A stretch of 64,000 nt of DNA, taken from contig NZ_CP036271.1 of assembly GCF_007745175.1 (NCBI RefSeq), forward strand, positions 1,377,154-1,441,153. The letters run 5' to 3'. A program made the translations under genes and the position numbers. Below, piece after piece: positions 17,184 through 26,619 of the stretch. The notes beneath the pieces were generated by a model that did not search any database, was not told where the DNA came from, and saw only the letters and a program-made list of their open reading frames with translations. This DNA is from Caulifigura coniformis (GTDB lineage Bacteria > Planctomycetota > Planctomycetia > Planctomycetales > Planctomycetaceae). How positions within the stretch are numbered: position 1 is the first letter of the stretch; each line of letters opens with the position of its first letter.

Positions 17184-18509
17184 ATGAATGGACGGCTCAA
17201 ACAGGCTGTTGTTGGCCTTTTGGTGGCCTCGAGCGTCAGCGCTGTCGGCGCATCAGTCACCTTGTCACAGCTCCAGGGAGCAGCCCGGATTCGCCGAGCG
17301 GTGAAGTCGCAGCCGAAGGCCGCGACTCCCGTGGTCGCCCGGGAGGCCTCGGAAACGGCAATCGCCAATAAGGCCGAGAGCCTGGCCGCGGTGTCGGCCA
17401 ATCTGACGGAACGGGAAGCCGAACGGCTGACCCGCGTCGCCCGCACTCATCGCGTGCAGCTGAACAACGGTTCGATCACTGGTGCGATTCAGTCGCTCGG
17501 TGCCGACGGTGCCGTTCGCAACCTGACCGACGTCCGCGTGTCGTTCTTCCAGAACGGCAGCTCGGTCTCCCAGGTTTCGCCGGGTTCTGACGGTGTGTTC
17601 CACGCCACCCTTTCTCCGGGCGTCTACACGCTGGTCGCGTACAGCCCGAGCGGCTACGTCGCTTACGGCATCCAGATCGTCGACCAGACGGCCGAGATCC
17701 GCTCCGCAGGCTTCGAAAAGGCCGACTCGCAGCTCAATCTGCAGATCGAAAGCCTCGCCGTTCCGCCGGTTGACTACGCAACGGTTTACCGTCTGGCTCG
17801 CAGTCACGTGAAGGGCGCGATTCCTGCTACGGTTCCGACCGGTGCAGCCACCGGCAGCGAAGCACTTCCCGACCTGCCTGTCGAAAACGCCCTCCCCCAG
17901 ACCAACCTGAAGCACCACACCGTTCGCCTCGAAGCGGATGGAAGCCTGATCGGCCGCCTCAAGCGGATCCACCCGCAGACCGGCGATGTCCTTCGCGTCC
18001 ACTCGCTGAACGGCTTCCTCGTCCAGGGCGGCTCGGTGGTTCACCAGGCCAGCGTTGCTGAAGACGGTGCCCTGAAGTTCTCCGCGGTCAACCCGGGTGT
18101 GTACACCTTCGTGACCGCCGGTAGCGAAGGCTTCTCGGCCTTCTCGGTGGTGGTCGCTCCGGCTCTCGCAACCGCTTCGGCCAACAACATCACCCCGGTT
18201 TCGTTCCAGCCCGAGGGCAGCCCGCTGACGGGTACCCCCGGTGCTCCTGGCGATATGGGCCCCGCAACGGATCCCCTCGCTCCGCCTTCGAACGATGATC
18301 CCGCTGGCACCTTCGTTGAACCTCCCGGTGGAGCTGGCGGCGGCGGATTCGGCGGCGGTTCGGGCGGTGGATTCGGTGGCGGCGGTGCTGGCGGCGGTGG
18401 ACTCGGACTCGGCGGCCTGCTTGGCCTCGCTGGCATCGGCATCGGTGCAGCAGCCCTGGCCGACGACGACGACGACAACAACCGGCCCGTTTCCCCGGCT
18501 GCTCCGTAA
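17184..18509 (+). CDS. Secreted protein with duplicated beta domain and Gly-rich hinge
   Basis: Unrecognised 441-aa protein. An N-terminal signal-like segment (VVGLLVASSVSAVGASVTL) suggests export. Two related domains follow, at about 90-165 and 250-330. Each begins with a HRVQL/HTVRL strand and ends in an SPGVYTLVAYSPSGYVAYG / NPGVYTFVTAGSEGFSAFS block. That resembles the carboxypeptidase-regulatory-like (CnaB-type) fold common in planctomycete secreted proteins. The C-terminus has a Gly-rich stretch (about 383-420), a hydrophobic GLLGLAGIGIGAAALA segment and an acidic DDDDDNNR tail, a possible surface-anchoring element. A good ribosome-binding site (AAGGGGCGGAG) precedes the ATG. It is a single-gene unit closed by a strong terminator. 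Function unknown; a structural or cell-surface role is inference. Confidence 0.8.
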   Translation: MNGRLKQAVVGLLVASSVSAVGASVTLSQLQGAARIRRAVKSQPKAATPVVAREASETAIANKAESLAAVSANLTEREAERLTRVARTHRVQLNNGSITGAIQSLGADGAVRNLTDVRVSFFQNGSSVSQVSPGSDGVFHATLSPGVYTLVAYSPSGYVAYGIQIVDQTAEIRSAGFEKADSQLNLQIESLAVPPVDYATVYRLARSHVKGAIPATVPTGAATGSEALPDLPVENALPQTNLKHHTVRLEADGSLIGRLKRIHPQTGDVLRVHSLNGFLVQGGSVVHQASVAEDGALKFSAVNPGVYTFVTAGSEGFSAFSVVVAPALATASANNITPVSFQPEGSPLTGTPGAPGDMGPATDPLAPPSNDDPAGTFVEPPGGAGGGGFGGGSGGGFGGGGAGGGGLGLGGLLGLAGIGIGAAALADDDDDNNRPVSPAAP

Positions 18510-18535
18510 CCCGGAACACCAGGCGATTCACACAG

Positions 18536-18566
18536 AAAGGCCCCGCTCACCGCGGGGCCTTTTTTT
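18536..18566 (+). terminator. Rho-independent terminator after the 441-aa gene
   Basis: A perfect 11-bp stem, AAAGGCCCCGC pairing with GCGGGGCCTTT, with a TCACC loop and a run of seven T. It starts 27 bp after the stop at 18509. One of the clearest terminators in the window. Confidence 0.93.
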
Positions 18567-18754
18567 GTTCACATCCGTTCCTTTGAGACCTGGGGCAAAC
18601 AGCCGCAGCCCCGTCCCGCTTTCTCCCGCTCGCACCCCTCTTGACCCTTTCTCCACAACCAACATAGAGTCCCGCGCTTCCCGATTCGCTACGGCATGGA
18701 AGCCGTGAGAATCGAACGACGACCTCAATCGATCAGCAAGGATGCTCGGTCGCT

Positions 18755-19987
18755 GTGACGCGCTCATCGGACGATCGCTGTCTCCCCGTGCCCCAGGCGC
18801 AGGCCCTGTCGTTTCCCGGCTGGCCTGAGTTTGATGAGCAGCAACGGGCCGCTGTGAACGACGTGCTGATGAGCGGCCGCGTCAACTACTGGACTGGTGA
18901 CGAGGTCCGCGCGTTCGAATCCGAATACGCCGCTTCACTCGAAGTCCCCCACGCAATTGCCGTCAGCAACGGAACGGTCGCGCTCGAAGTCGCCTTGCGA
19001 GCCCTCAGGATTCGCAGCGGCCACGAAGTCATCGTCCCCAGCAGAACGTTCCTCGCAACGGCCAGCAGCGTCGCCCTCCTCGGAGCGACCCCCGTCTTCG
19101 CCGATGTCGACAAGGCCAGCGGAAACGTCACGGCGTCGACCATCGAGCCGCTGATCACTCCCAGGACCCGCGCAATCATCGTGGTCCATGTCGCCGGCTG
19201 GCCGTGCGAGATGGATGCCATTGCCGACCTCGCGCGGCGTCGCCGGCTCCCGCTCATTGAAGACTGCGCCCAGGCCCATGGGGCGCTCTACCGCGGCCGG
19301 CCCGTCGGAACTCTCGGCGACATCGGCTGCTTTTCGTTCTGCCAGGACAAAATCCTGACGACCGGCGGTGAAGGAGGCCTGATCGTCACCGCGCGTGACG
19401 ACATCTGGAAACACGCCTGGAGCCTCAAGGACCACGGCAAGAGCTGGGACGCGGTTCACAATCGCAAGCATTCAACGCTCTTCAAATGGCTCCACGAGAT
19501 CGTCGGCACGAACGGCCGCCTCACGGAGATGCAGGCAGCCATCGGACGGATTCAGCTTCGCCGTCTGCCCGAATGGGTCGCCGCGCGCCGCAGGAACGCC
19601 GAGATCCTTGATCGACGCCTCGCCGACCTTCCCGGGCTGCGGCTCGTCGAGATCCCCGAGCATCTGCACCACAGCTACTACAAGTACTACGCCTTCATCG
19701 AGCCGACGGAACTCCCCGCGGATTGCACGCGCGATCACATTGCAGCGGCCATCCAGAAGCGCGGCGTCCCCTGTGGACCAGGCAGCTGCGGAGAGATCTA
19801 TCGTGAGCTGGCGATGAAACCCTTCATGCCGAAGCATCGCCGCCTTGTCGCCCAGAGACTCGGCGAAACCAGCCTCATGTTTCAGGTCCATCCCACGCTG
19901 GACGTGATGCACATGGAGTTGATGGCGGCCCACATCCGCGATGTCTTCGAACAACTGACCACTCAGTCCGCGCCGTGCGCGGCTTAA
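18755..19987 (+). CDS. DegT/DnrJ/EryC1/StrS-family sugar aminotransferase
   Basis: PLP-dependent aminotransferase of 410 aa acting on nucleotide-linked keto-sugars. The Schiff-base Lys is Lys199 in FCQDKILTTGGEGG. The PLP-binding acidic block is LIEDCAQAHGALYRG. The N-terminal SNGTVALEVALRAL and VIVPSRTFLATASSV match the family. The start is a GTG at 18755 with AAGGATG about 10 nt upstream; no better in-frame ATG exists. It lies 33 bp before a CapD/FlaA1-type dehydratase gene. The pair probably converts UDP-GlcNAc, through a 4-keto-6-deoxy intermediate, to a 4-amino sugar for a surface glycan. The exact sugar is inferred from pairing only. Confidence 0.9.
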   Translation: MTRSSDDRCLPVPQAQALSFPGWPEFDEQQRAAVNDVLMSGRVNYWTGDEVRAFESEYAASLEVPHAIAVSNGTVALEVALRALRIRSGHEVIVPSRTFLATASSVALLGATPVFADVDKASGNVTASTIEPLITPRTRAIIVVHVAGWPCEMDAIADLARRRRLPLIEDCAQAHGALYRGRPVGTLGDIGCFSFCQDKILTTGGEGGLIVTARDDIWKHAWSLKDHGKSWDAVHNRKHSTLFKWLHEIVGTNGRLTEMQAAIGRIQLRRLPEWVAARRRNAEILDRRLADLPGLRLVEIPEHLHHSYYKYYAFIEPTELPADCTRDHIAAAIQKRGVPCGPGSCGEIYRELAMKPFMPKHRRLVAQRLGETSLMFQVHPTLDVMHMELMAAHIRDVFEQLTTQSAPCAA

Positions 19988-20019
19988 CACTCGGCCAGGT
20001 TATGGAAAAGGACGCCTGA

Positions 20020-21879
20020 ATGCCGAATCGCCTCGCCATCATCCTGCCGGTCTACCTCCTGTTGTATTCACTGTCTTACGCCCTCGCGTTCGCAGTGCGT
20101 TTCGATTTCGACGTCCCTCGCGAGTTCGTTACCGTCGCCTGGACGACGCTTCCCTTCGTGCTGGCGATCAAGTTCGGGTTCTGCCTGCTCTTTCGCGAGT
20201 GGAAGGGAACCTATCGCTACGTCACGGTCACCGATCTTGCCGCGCTCGGCGCAGTGGCCCTGTGCAGCGCACTGGGCATCCTGCTGATTGACGGCCTGAT
20301 CCTGTCCGGCGTGCAGATCCCCCGCGCCGTCGTCTGTGCCGATCTCGCCCTCAGCCTGCTGGCGGTCGGCGTCCTCCGAACTTCCTACAGGGCCTACATC
20401 GAACTCGTCCGCCCCCGCGTGATCAAACGCAAGAAGCAGCGGGCCCTGATCTACGGAGTGCAGCCGGCCTCCCTGGCCATCCTGAGGATGCTCCAGGCGA
20501 CCCAGCCCATCGAAAACAAGTACCGGATGAAGGGCTTCATCGATCCGGGGCTCGAAACTCAGAAATCCTGGATTGGCGGCCTGCCGGTGTTTCCCGCGGC
20601 CACCGACTGGAAACAGCTTCGCCGGGAAACCAAGGCCCGGCATCTGCTGATCCCGGGGGGAACTCCCGGGCGCATCGTCCGCGACCTGCTTCATCAGTGC
20701 GCCCAGAACGGCATTCGCGCGCATGTCATTCCGATGGTGGATGACATGATTCATGGCCGCTTCACGCTCGGCGTCCGCGACGTCACCGTAAACGACCTCC
20801 TCCGCCGCGAACCCAACCAGCTCGACCTCGGCGCGATCCAGGATTACATCACCGGACGCCGGGTCATCGTCACCGGCGGAGCGGGAAGCATCGGCAGCGA
20901 ACTCTGCCGGCAGATCTGGGAATTCGGCCCGGAATCGCTCATCGTTTTCGACCAGTCCGAATTCGGCGTCTTCACGCTCGAACGGGAATTCGCCAGTCAG
21001 TACGGCCCGCAGACCGGCGTCCGCTTCATCGTCGCCGATGTGAACGACGAAGCGACCCTCGATCGCCTCTTCGGAGAAGAACGCCCCCAGGTCGTGTTCC
21101 ACGCCGCGGCGTACAAGCATGTCCCGCTGATGGAGGACAATCCCCAGTCGGCAATCGTCAACAACATCTTCGGCACCAAGACGGTCGCCGCCGCGGCAGA
21201 TCGCTGGAATGTCGAACGCTTCGTCCTCATCTCTACCGACAAGGCCGTGCGGCCTTCGAGCGTCATGGGGGCGACGAAACTGCTGGCCGAGCGTTTCGTC
21301 CAGGCGCTGGCGCGAAATTCCGAAACGCGGTTCATGATCGTCCGTTTCGGAAACGTCCTCAATTCGCTCGGCTCCGTGGTTCCCACGTTCCGCAAGCAGA
21401 TCGAGTCCGGCGGTCCGATCACTGTGACGCACCCCGACATGAAGCGGTTCTTCATGACGATCCCGGAAGCCGTCCAGCTCGTGATCCAGGCGGGCGCGAT
21501 CGGTCCGTCAGGGCATGTCATGATCCTCGATATGGGCGAGCCCGTCCGGATTGTCGATCTCGCCAAGGATCTGATCCTGCTGTCCGGGCTGCGCTGTCCC
21601 GACGACATTGAAATCGTGTTCTCCGGCATCCGGCCTGGCGAGAAACTCGAGGAAGAGCTTTTCTACCCTGCCGAAGCCGGCGCCCGCCCCATCCACGACA
21701 AGATCTTCTGCGGCGCCGCGCCGGAGAACGTCACCATGCTGCGGATGCTCAAGGAACTCAACGACCTCGAGCAGGCGATCGCCGGACCTTCCACCCGCGC
21801 ACGTGCCGCGCTCGTACGCCTGGCAGAAGGACACGCGGACCGCACGTCGCTCGACCAGGAAGTCGTCCGGGCCGCTTGA
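20020..21879 (+). CDS. CapD/FlaA1-type membrane nucleotide-sugar 4,6-dehydratase
   Basis: Polysaccharide-biosynthesis protein of 619 aa, the full membrane-anchored length of WbpM/CapD relatives. Residues 1-130 contain four hydrophobic segments, starting with LAIILPVYLLLYSLSYALA. A CoA-binding-like Rossmann region follows (about 140-250), then the SDR dehydratase domain with VIVTGGAGSIGSELCRQ (NAD+ site), HAAAYKHVPLMEDN, STDKAVRPSSVMGATK and IRPGEKLEEELFYP. Met in place of the SDR Tyr (MGATK) is normal for this subgroup. Members convert UDP-GlcNAc to UDP-4-keto-6-deoxy-GlcNAc. The ribosome-binding site AAGGA precedes the ATG. It forms a likely two-gene operon with the upstream aminotransferase. 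Confidence 0.93.
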   Translation: MPNRLAIILPVYLLLYSLSYALAFAVRFDFDVPREFVTVAWTTLPFVLAIKFGFCLLFREWKGTYRYVTVTDLAALGAVALCSALGILLIDGLILSGVQIPRAVVCADLALSLLAVGVLRTSYRAYIELVRPRVIKRKKQRALIYGVQPASLAILRMLQATQPIENKYRMKGFIDPGLETQKSWIGGLPVFPAATDWKQLRRETKARHLLIPGGTPGRIVRDLLHQCAQNGIRAHVIPMVDDMIHGRFTLGVRDVTVNDLLRREPNQLDLGAIQDYITGRRVIVTGGAGSIGSELCRQIWEFGPESLIVFDQSEFGVFTLEREFASQYGPQTGVRFIVADVNDEATLDRLFGEERPQVVFHAAAYKHVPLMEDNPQSAIVNNIFGTKTVAAAADRWNVERFVLISTDKAVRPSSVMGATKLLAERFVQALARNSETRFMIVRFGNVLNSLGSVVPTFRKQIESGGPITVTHPDMKRFFMTIPEAVQLVIQAGAIGPSGHVMILDMGEPVRIVDLAKDLILLSGLRCPDDIEIVFSGIRPGEKLEEELFYPAEAGARPIHDKIFCGAAPENVTMLRMLKELNDLEQAIAGPSTRARAALVRLAEGHADRTSLDQEVVRAA

Positions 21880-21951
21880 GTCGGACCTCAAGCGCGGGGA
21901 TTCGTCCGTGGTTCATGGAAACCGGGCATCACCTGGATTCAGTGCGATCTG

Positions 21952-22884
21952 CTACTTCGCTTTGTCGCTGATTGCGACGGGACCTTGTTCGATCCCGACA
22001 TCCTGCCCGTGCAGATGGCGATCGAAGAACACGTTGATGGTCTCCCGCAACTGGTGGGAACTGAACACGTGGTTCCCCTCCTCGCCCGTGAGCAAGGTGC
22101 TGGAAACACCGACGGCGTCGAGCGCCTTGTCGAACGCGACCGCCTGCGCATATGGGACAAGCGGGTCTTTGGTCCCGTGGATGTGCAGGAACGGCGGATC
22201 GTCGCTCGACACATGCAGTTCCGGGGACGCGGCCTTCGCGGCCTCCTGTCGCTCACTCACCTTTCCGTCAAACAGCTTCATTACCGGCCCCGGCCGCTCG
22301 CCGCTGATCACGCTCCCCTGGCTCTCGAACGTCAGGAAATTGGCCGGACCACAGAAATTCGCAACGCACCGGAAGCGGACGGGCGACGTCGCAGGTTCGC
22401 CGATCTCCCCTTCCAGTTCAGCATTGCCAATGGTTGTTCCCAGCAGGCTCACCAGGTGTCCTCCAGCCGAAATCCCGAAGAGCGCGATCCGCTCGACATC
22501 AATGCCGTATTCAGCGCCGTGTCTGTGAATCCAGCGCAAGGCCGCCTTGCAGTCGTGAGCCTGTGAAGGCCAGTGCGCCTCATTCGTCAGGCGATATCCC
22601 ACGGACGCCCCTGCGACACGGCCGCTCTTCAGGAAGGCACTCAGGACGTCGGCCGCATCTTTGCTCCCCCCTTCCCAGCCTCCCCCGTGGATATAAACGA
22701 CGACGGGAAGCAACTCGGCCGGCTTCTCGACAGGCACGTACAAGTTCAAACGCTGGCGGGGATTCTCGTTCCCGGCATAAGTGAGGTCGTTGACCGCCTT
22801 GAATCCGTCCGGAAGGGCGGGCGGCGCCGCATGGGCCGCACTGCACACGGCGACAGACAGGATGACCGCAACAGAGCGAAGCAT
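21952..22884 (-). CDS. Secreted alpha/beta-hydrolase esterase (BD-FAE/carboxylesterase type)
   Basis: A 310-aa exported hydrolase with signal peptide (SVAVILSVAVCSAAHA). It has the oxyanion-hole motif IHGGGWEGG, the nucleophile elbow FGISAGGHLVSLLG (GxSxG), an Asp in IHGTKDPLVPY and a C-terminal His in EGNHVFSSHQ. This is the lipase/esterase type often annotated in planctomycetes as acting on acylated carbohydrates or small esters. It follows a secreted helical-repeat gene by 82 bp on the minus strand; the two may share a transcript. Substrate unknown. Confidence 0.88.
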   Translation of the reverse strand: MLRSVAVILSVAVCSAAHAAPPALPDGFKAVNDLTYAGNENPRQRLNLYVPVEKPAELLPVVVYIHGGGWEGGSKDAADVLSAFLKSGRVAGASVGYRLTNEAHWPSQAHDCKAALRWIHRHGAEYGIDVERIALFGISAGGHLVSLLGTTIGNAELEGEIGEPATSPVRFRCVANFCGPANFLTFESQGSVISGERPGPVMKLFDGKVSERQEAAKAASPELHVSSDDPPFLHIHGTKDPLVPYAQAVAFDKALDAVGVSSTLLTGEEGNHVFSSHQLRETINVFFDRHLHGQDVGIEQGPVAISDKAK

Positions 22885-22966
22885 GGGGATCCTTTGCGAC
22901 GAAGATGTCTTGTCGTGGGAAAAGCCAGAACCTCACTTGGCCGAAACGTTCACTTGGCCCGGACCT

Positions 22967-23785
22967 TCACTTGGCATTGAGCAATTCGGCCGACACGCGC
23001 CCAGCTGCGACAGCTTCGTCGAGCATCTGCTTGCGTTCGGCCGTCCGCTTGAGAGCATTCACAGCGAGTCGGACGTTCCGGGCATCAAGACCCGGGAGAG
23101 CCGCAATCAGCGCTTCGGCAGCCCGCACGTCGTCCATGTCGCCGCAGGCGCTGACAGCTCCCATCTGCAGTTCCGCATGAGTTCCTCGGGACAGGTAGTT
23201 GCGCAGCTTCGCCCCGCAGTTGTCCCAACCGAGAAATGCAATCATCCGCAGGGCGTCGTATCGCGTTCCGCGTGTCACTGATTCATCATCCGCAAGCCCG
23301 GCGGACTTCTGAATGGCCCACTTCCAGCGACGACGCAGGGCCTCGTCGCTTCCGATGATCTGTTCGATCCGCGGACCAGGCCAGGCGCCGGCCAGGGTGA
23401 TGCCATTGATCACTCCACCGCCGATGACGACCGCCTGCCAATCGCGAAGGCGCTCCCCGTCCTGCGGCAGCGAAGCTTCCATCAACGCCTTCAGCTGGGC
23501 GGCGTCGTTGCGTTTTCCCGCCGCCACTGCGACGCGCCAGATCCAGGGAATCCTCCGGTACTCTTCCGCCGGGTCGTTCCCGATTCCTTTCGCCATTTCC
23601 GCGACGATCGCACCGGCGCGATCGGGATTGGCCTCGATCACCGCATTCCGGACGTCGGCCGACCGGGCGTCATCGAGCAGTTCCGCCGCGGTCGTCGCAA
23701 CCGGACGGCGGTCGGCGGCCACCGCAAAAGCCAACATCACCAGGGGGATTGCAGACACCCCGAGGCCGAAACCAAATCGCCGCAT
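22967..23785 (-). CDS. Secreted protein with HEAT-like helical repeats
   Basis: Unrecognised 272-aa protein. The start at 23785 gives a signal peptide (FGFGLGVSAIPLVMLAFAVA, ending AADRRP). The rest is alpha-helical, with repeats resembling HEAT units (for example HAELQMGAVSACGDMDDV and ARNVRLAVNALKRTAERKQM). The open frame extends upstream of this ATG into the tail region of the WYL-regulator gene, but that part is not protein-like. It lies between the WYL regulator (upstream) and an esterase (downstream) on the same strand. A binding or scaffold role in the envelope is a guess. Confidence 0.7.
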   Translation of the reverse strand: MRRFGFGLGVSAIPLVMLAFAVAADRRPVATTAAELLDDARSADVRNAVIEANPDRAGAIVAEMAKGIGNDPAEEYRRIPWIWRVAVAAGKRNDAAQLKALMEASLPQDGERLRDWQAVVIGGGVINGITLAGAWPGPRIEQIIGSDEALRRRWKWAIQKSAGLADDESVTRGTRYDALRMIAFLGWDNCGAKLRNYLSRGTHAELQMGAVSACGDMDDVRAAEALIAALPGLDARNVRLAVNALKRTAERKQMLDEAVAAGRVSAELLNAK

Positions 23786-23889
23786 CAGATCAGACCTGTC
23801 AAAGGTTCGCGGAACGAAACGTTGACTTCCGATTGTGGCGACGGTCCAGCCGCGACGCCACTCGTGGCGTGGCTTCCGCCATGTGCCAT

Positions 23890-24906
23890 TCAGCGGGCGC
23901 GTTTCCGCGTTCGATGCGCGGCCCCGTCGTCCATGCGATAGATCGATGCCATGCCCCGCACGTGCTGCGCAACCAGCTGCCGGAGTTCGCGAGGCTTGAT
24001 CACTTCGGCCTGGTCGCCGTATCCGAGAATCCACCAGGCGATTTCCCTGATCCCCTCCACGGTCACGCAGAAATCGACAGTTCCATCCCCCCGGTGCACG
24101 ATTCTCTGCGTGGGATGCCACGTCACTTCGGCGACGTTCGTAGCCACACGGGGCTGAAAACGGACGACGATATCGGCGCGCTGTTCAGGCTCGCGGATCA
24201 TATGCCATGCGTTGCCAAGGTACCGGGCGACAGAGAACCGCGGCGGTGGCTTGAACGAATCGTCCGTGAGTGTCGATTCGAGAATTCGCCCGACGTGAAA
24301 CGTCCGGATCGAGCGGTACAGCGATGACCGCCCGATGGCGTACCACGACCGTCGCGAGAAGAACATCGCATACGGGCTGAGCAGCAGCCCGATTTCACGC
24401 CCGTCATACAGGCTGTTGTAGCGCAGCCGCACCTTCCGCTTCTCAGCAACACTCTGCTGAAGCAGTTCAAAATGCGGACGTGCCCGGTCCAGCTTGTGCC
24501 TGCGTTCCATCCGGACGTGAACCGCAGAGGCGACGTCGCCAAGGTACGACTTGAGCTGTCCTGCAATGTTGCTGAGAAACTTGAGCGACGCACTGCGGGC
24601 CGCCTCCTGAAACGGAATCCCCTTGTCCCGGTCCCCTAGCTCCTGCGTCAGGATGATCAGTGCCAGCGCTTCCTGGAGCGTCAGGTCGGTCGGCGGAAGA
24701 AACGAGGCGGCCGGCATGAAATAACCCCGACGCTCGTCGTCGTAGAGAACCGGCACCCCCGACTGCTGAAGCACCTTCAGGTCACGGAAAATGGTCCGAT
24801 GGCTGACGTTGCAGAAGTCGGCCAGTTCCGGGGCGTTGTACAGACGTCCCGACTGCAGTCGCTCCACGAGCGTCAGAATCCGCCGGATCTTGTCTGTGGA
24901 GCCCAT
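23890..24906 (-). CDS. YafY-type HTH/WYL-domain transcriptional regulator
   Basis: A 338-aa cytoplasmic regulator. An N-terminal HTH (about 1-60; SGRLYNAPELADFCNVSHRT and IFRDLKVLQQSG) binds DNA. The central and C-terminal WYL region (about 150-240, with RSWYAIGRSSLYRSIRTFHV) is followed by a WCX-type domain (IVVRFQPRVATNVAEVTW). WYL proteins are ligand-responsive regulators. The ATG at 24906 (MGSTDKIRR) was chosen over one 54 bp upstream because homology-like sequence starts there. It is divergent from mnmA (150-bp gap) and precedes a secreted protein and an esterase gene, which it may regulate. Target and ligand unknown. Confidence 0.88.
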   Translation of the reverse strand: MGSTDKIRRILTLVERLQSGRLYNAPELADFCNVSHRTIFRDLKVLQQSGVPVLYDDERRGYFMPAASFLPPTDLTLQEALALIILTQELGDRDKGIPFQEAARSASLKFLSNIAGQLKSYLGDVASAVHVRMERRHKLDRARPHFELLQQSVAEKRKVRLRYNSLYDGREIGLLLSPYAMFFSRRSWYAIGRSSLYRSIRTFHVGRILESTLTDDSFKPPPRFSVARYLGNAWHMIREPEQRADIVVRFQPRVATNVAEVTWHPTQRIVHRGDGTVDFCVTVEGIREIAWWILGYGDQAEVIKPRELRQLVAQHVRGMASIYRMDDGAAHRTRKRAR

Positions 24907-25056
24907 GGGAAAACCGCGAATGAAGAATTCACCCGAATGATGCCGTAGCCCAACCTGCAATCATGCCCCGATTCCCCCGACGGAGTATGATGGGCCGCAC
25001 GACGGCTGTACACATGCCGTTCCAGTCAGGTTGGACTTCAGAATCGAAGAGCGAAG

Positions 25057-26178
25057 ATGGCGCGGGTGGTGCTGGCAATGAGCGGCGGGGTCGACAGTTC
25101 GGCGGCCGCATACCTCTTGCGCGAACAGGGGCACGACGTGATCGGCCTGTTCATGCGTTCCGGCGAAGCCGCCGAAACCGTCTGCTCAACCGACCTCCTG
25201 CCGGTCGTCTCGATCAAGCCCCACCACCAGGGGTGCTGCAGCGCCTCGGACGCCGCCGACGCGCGCCGCGTCGCGGATCGACTCGATATCCCGTTTCACG
25301 CCCTGAATTTCCGCGACGAGTTCACGCGCATCAAGGACTACTTCGCCGATGAATACGCGGCGGGACGGACGCCGAACCCGTGCGCGATGTGCAACATCTG
25401 GCTGAAGTTCGGAAAGCTGTGGGATTTCGCCAGGCAGGTCGGGGCCGATTTCATCGCGACAGGTCACTACGCCCGGGTCGATGGCGGTGACGATCCGACC
25501 GGCCCGCCAACGCCTCCCTCGCTCAACGCCCGCCTGCTGCGCGGTCGCGACGAAGGAAAGGACCAGTCGTACGTTCTGTTCGGCATCCGCCGCGAGATCC
25601 TGGGCCGCGTGCTGTTCCCCGTCGGAGATCGAACGAAGCCCGAGATTCGGGAACTCGCCCGGCTGGCCGGAATCCAGACGGCCGACAAGCCCGACAGCCA
25701 GGAGATCTGCTTCATCCCGGACAACGACTACGCGGGATTCCTCGGCCGCTACCGCGAGCCGGTCGAGACCGCGGGCGAGATCGTGGATACCACCGGCCGG
25801 GTCCTCGGACAGCACGCCGGCTATGAGCGATACACCATCGGGCAGCGGCGCGGACTGGGGCTGGCGTTCGGCGAACCGCGATTCGTCGTCAAGATCGACC
25901 CTGAGTTGAAGCAGGTGGTCATCGGCACGCGGGAGGAACTCGGACGGAGTGCGCTCACCGCCAACCGGCTCAACTGGCTCGTCGACCCGCCCGCCGGCGA
26001 CCTGCGGTGCACGGCGCAGATCCGTTACCAGCAGCAGGCAGCGTCGGCGACTGCCCGGCTTCTGGATCAGGATCGGCTCGAAGTCGAGTTTGATGATCCA
26101 CAATACGGCGTCGCCCCGGGCCAGGCCGTCGTGCTGTTTGACGGCGACGTTGTTCTCGGAGGCGGCTGGATCGCCTGA
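25057..26178 (+). CDS. mnmA: tRNA-specific 2-thiouridylase MnmA
   Basis: Cytoplasmic PP-loop ATPase that adds the 2-thio group to wobble uridine 34 of Lys, Glu and Gln tRNAs. 373 aa. The PP-loop is MSGGVDSSAAAYLL at about 8-21. The two catalytic cysteines are Cys112 (NPCAMCNIWLKFG) and Cys218 (DSQEICFIPDNDY). A GHYARV block and the YTIGQRRGLG beta-domain motif are present. A short Pro-rich insert (GGDDPTGPPTPP) follows ARV; such inserts are tolerated there. It is a single gene divergent from the WYL regulator. Confidence 0.96.
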   Translation: MARVVLAMSGGVDSSAAAYLLREQGHDVIGLFMRSGEAAETVCSTDLLPVVSIKPHHQGCCSASDAADARRVADRLDIPFHALNFRDEFTRIKDYFADEYAAGRTPNPCAMCNIWLKFGKLWDFARQVGADFIATGHYARVDGGDDPTGPPTPPSLNARLLRGRDEGKDQSYVLFGIRREILGRVLFPVGDRTKPEIRELARLAGIQTADKPDSQEICFIPDNDYAGFLGRYREPVETAGEIVDTTGRVLGQHAGYERYTIGQRRGLGLAFGEPRFVVKIDPELKQVVIGTREELGRSALTANRLNWLVDPPAGDLRCTAQIRYQQQAASATARLLDQDRLEVEFDDPQYGVAPGQAVVLFDGDVVLGGGWIA

Positions 26179-26619
26179 TACCCGGTCGCGGCCAACATTC
26201 GACCCGTCGCGCGAAAATTGGAACTTGTCAGCCTCGAGGAGCGTCGAAGGATGGGATGACGGTGAGTTCGACCACGCAGGTCTTGCGGGTCATGACGCCG
26301 CCAGGGGAGCCCGAAGGGCCTGCACTCCCGCTGCCGTGGATATTGGTTCCGCGGATCGCGCGAGCCGCTCGCCCGCCGGATTCCGAAGTCCTTCCTGCCG
26401 TTTCCTTTTCAGTTGACGCTGTTCAAAGTGCCAAGTTAGCCTTTGGTTAGATCATTTCGAGTACCCGGCCCGGTTCCTTCACCGATGCGTTCGACACAGG
26501 CCGGTCCGCTTCAGATTTCCTCAGATTTCCGCATTGTCCCGCTGGCTGTCCGCGACCGGTTCGCGGCCGGCGACGACGACTCTGCAGTTGTTCTCCGTTG
26601 GTGGAATTGAGGTTGTGGC
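26179..26619. other. 441-bp spacer upstream of pilM
   Basis: No convincing gene. The right half is less GC-rich (around 26400-26460) and must carry the promoter of the three-gene pilM operon. A TTGACG hexamer at 26413 has no acceptable -10 at 16-18 nt, so I do not call a promoter. GTGGCATGGCACAG around the pilM start is not a full sigma54 site. Confidence 0.4.

Noticed and set aside
26413..26441. TTGACG with TTAGCC at 17 nt upstream of pilM
   Set aside because: The -35 is fair but the -10 matches the consensus poorly, so no promoter is called.
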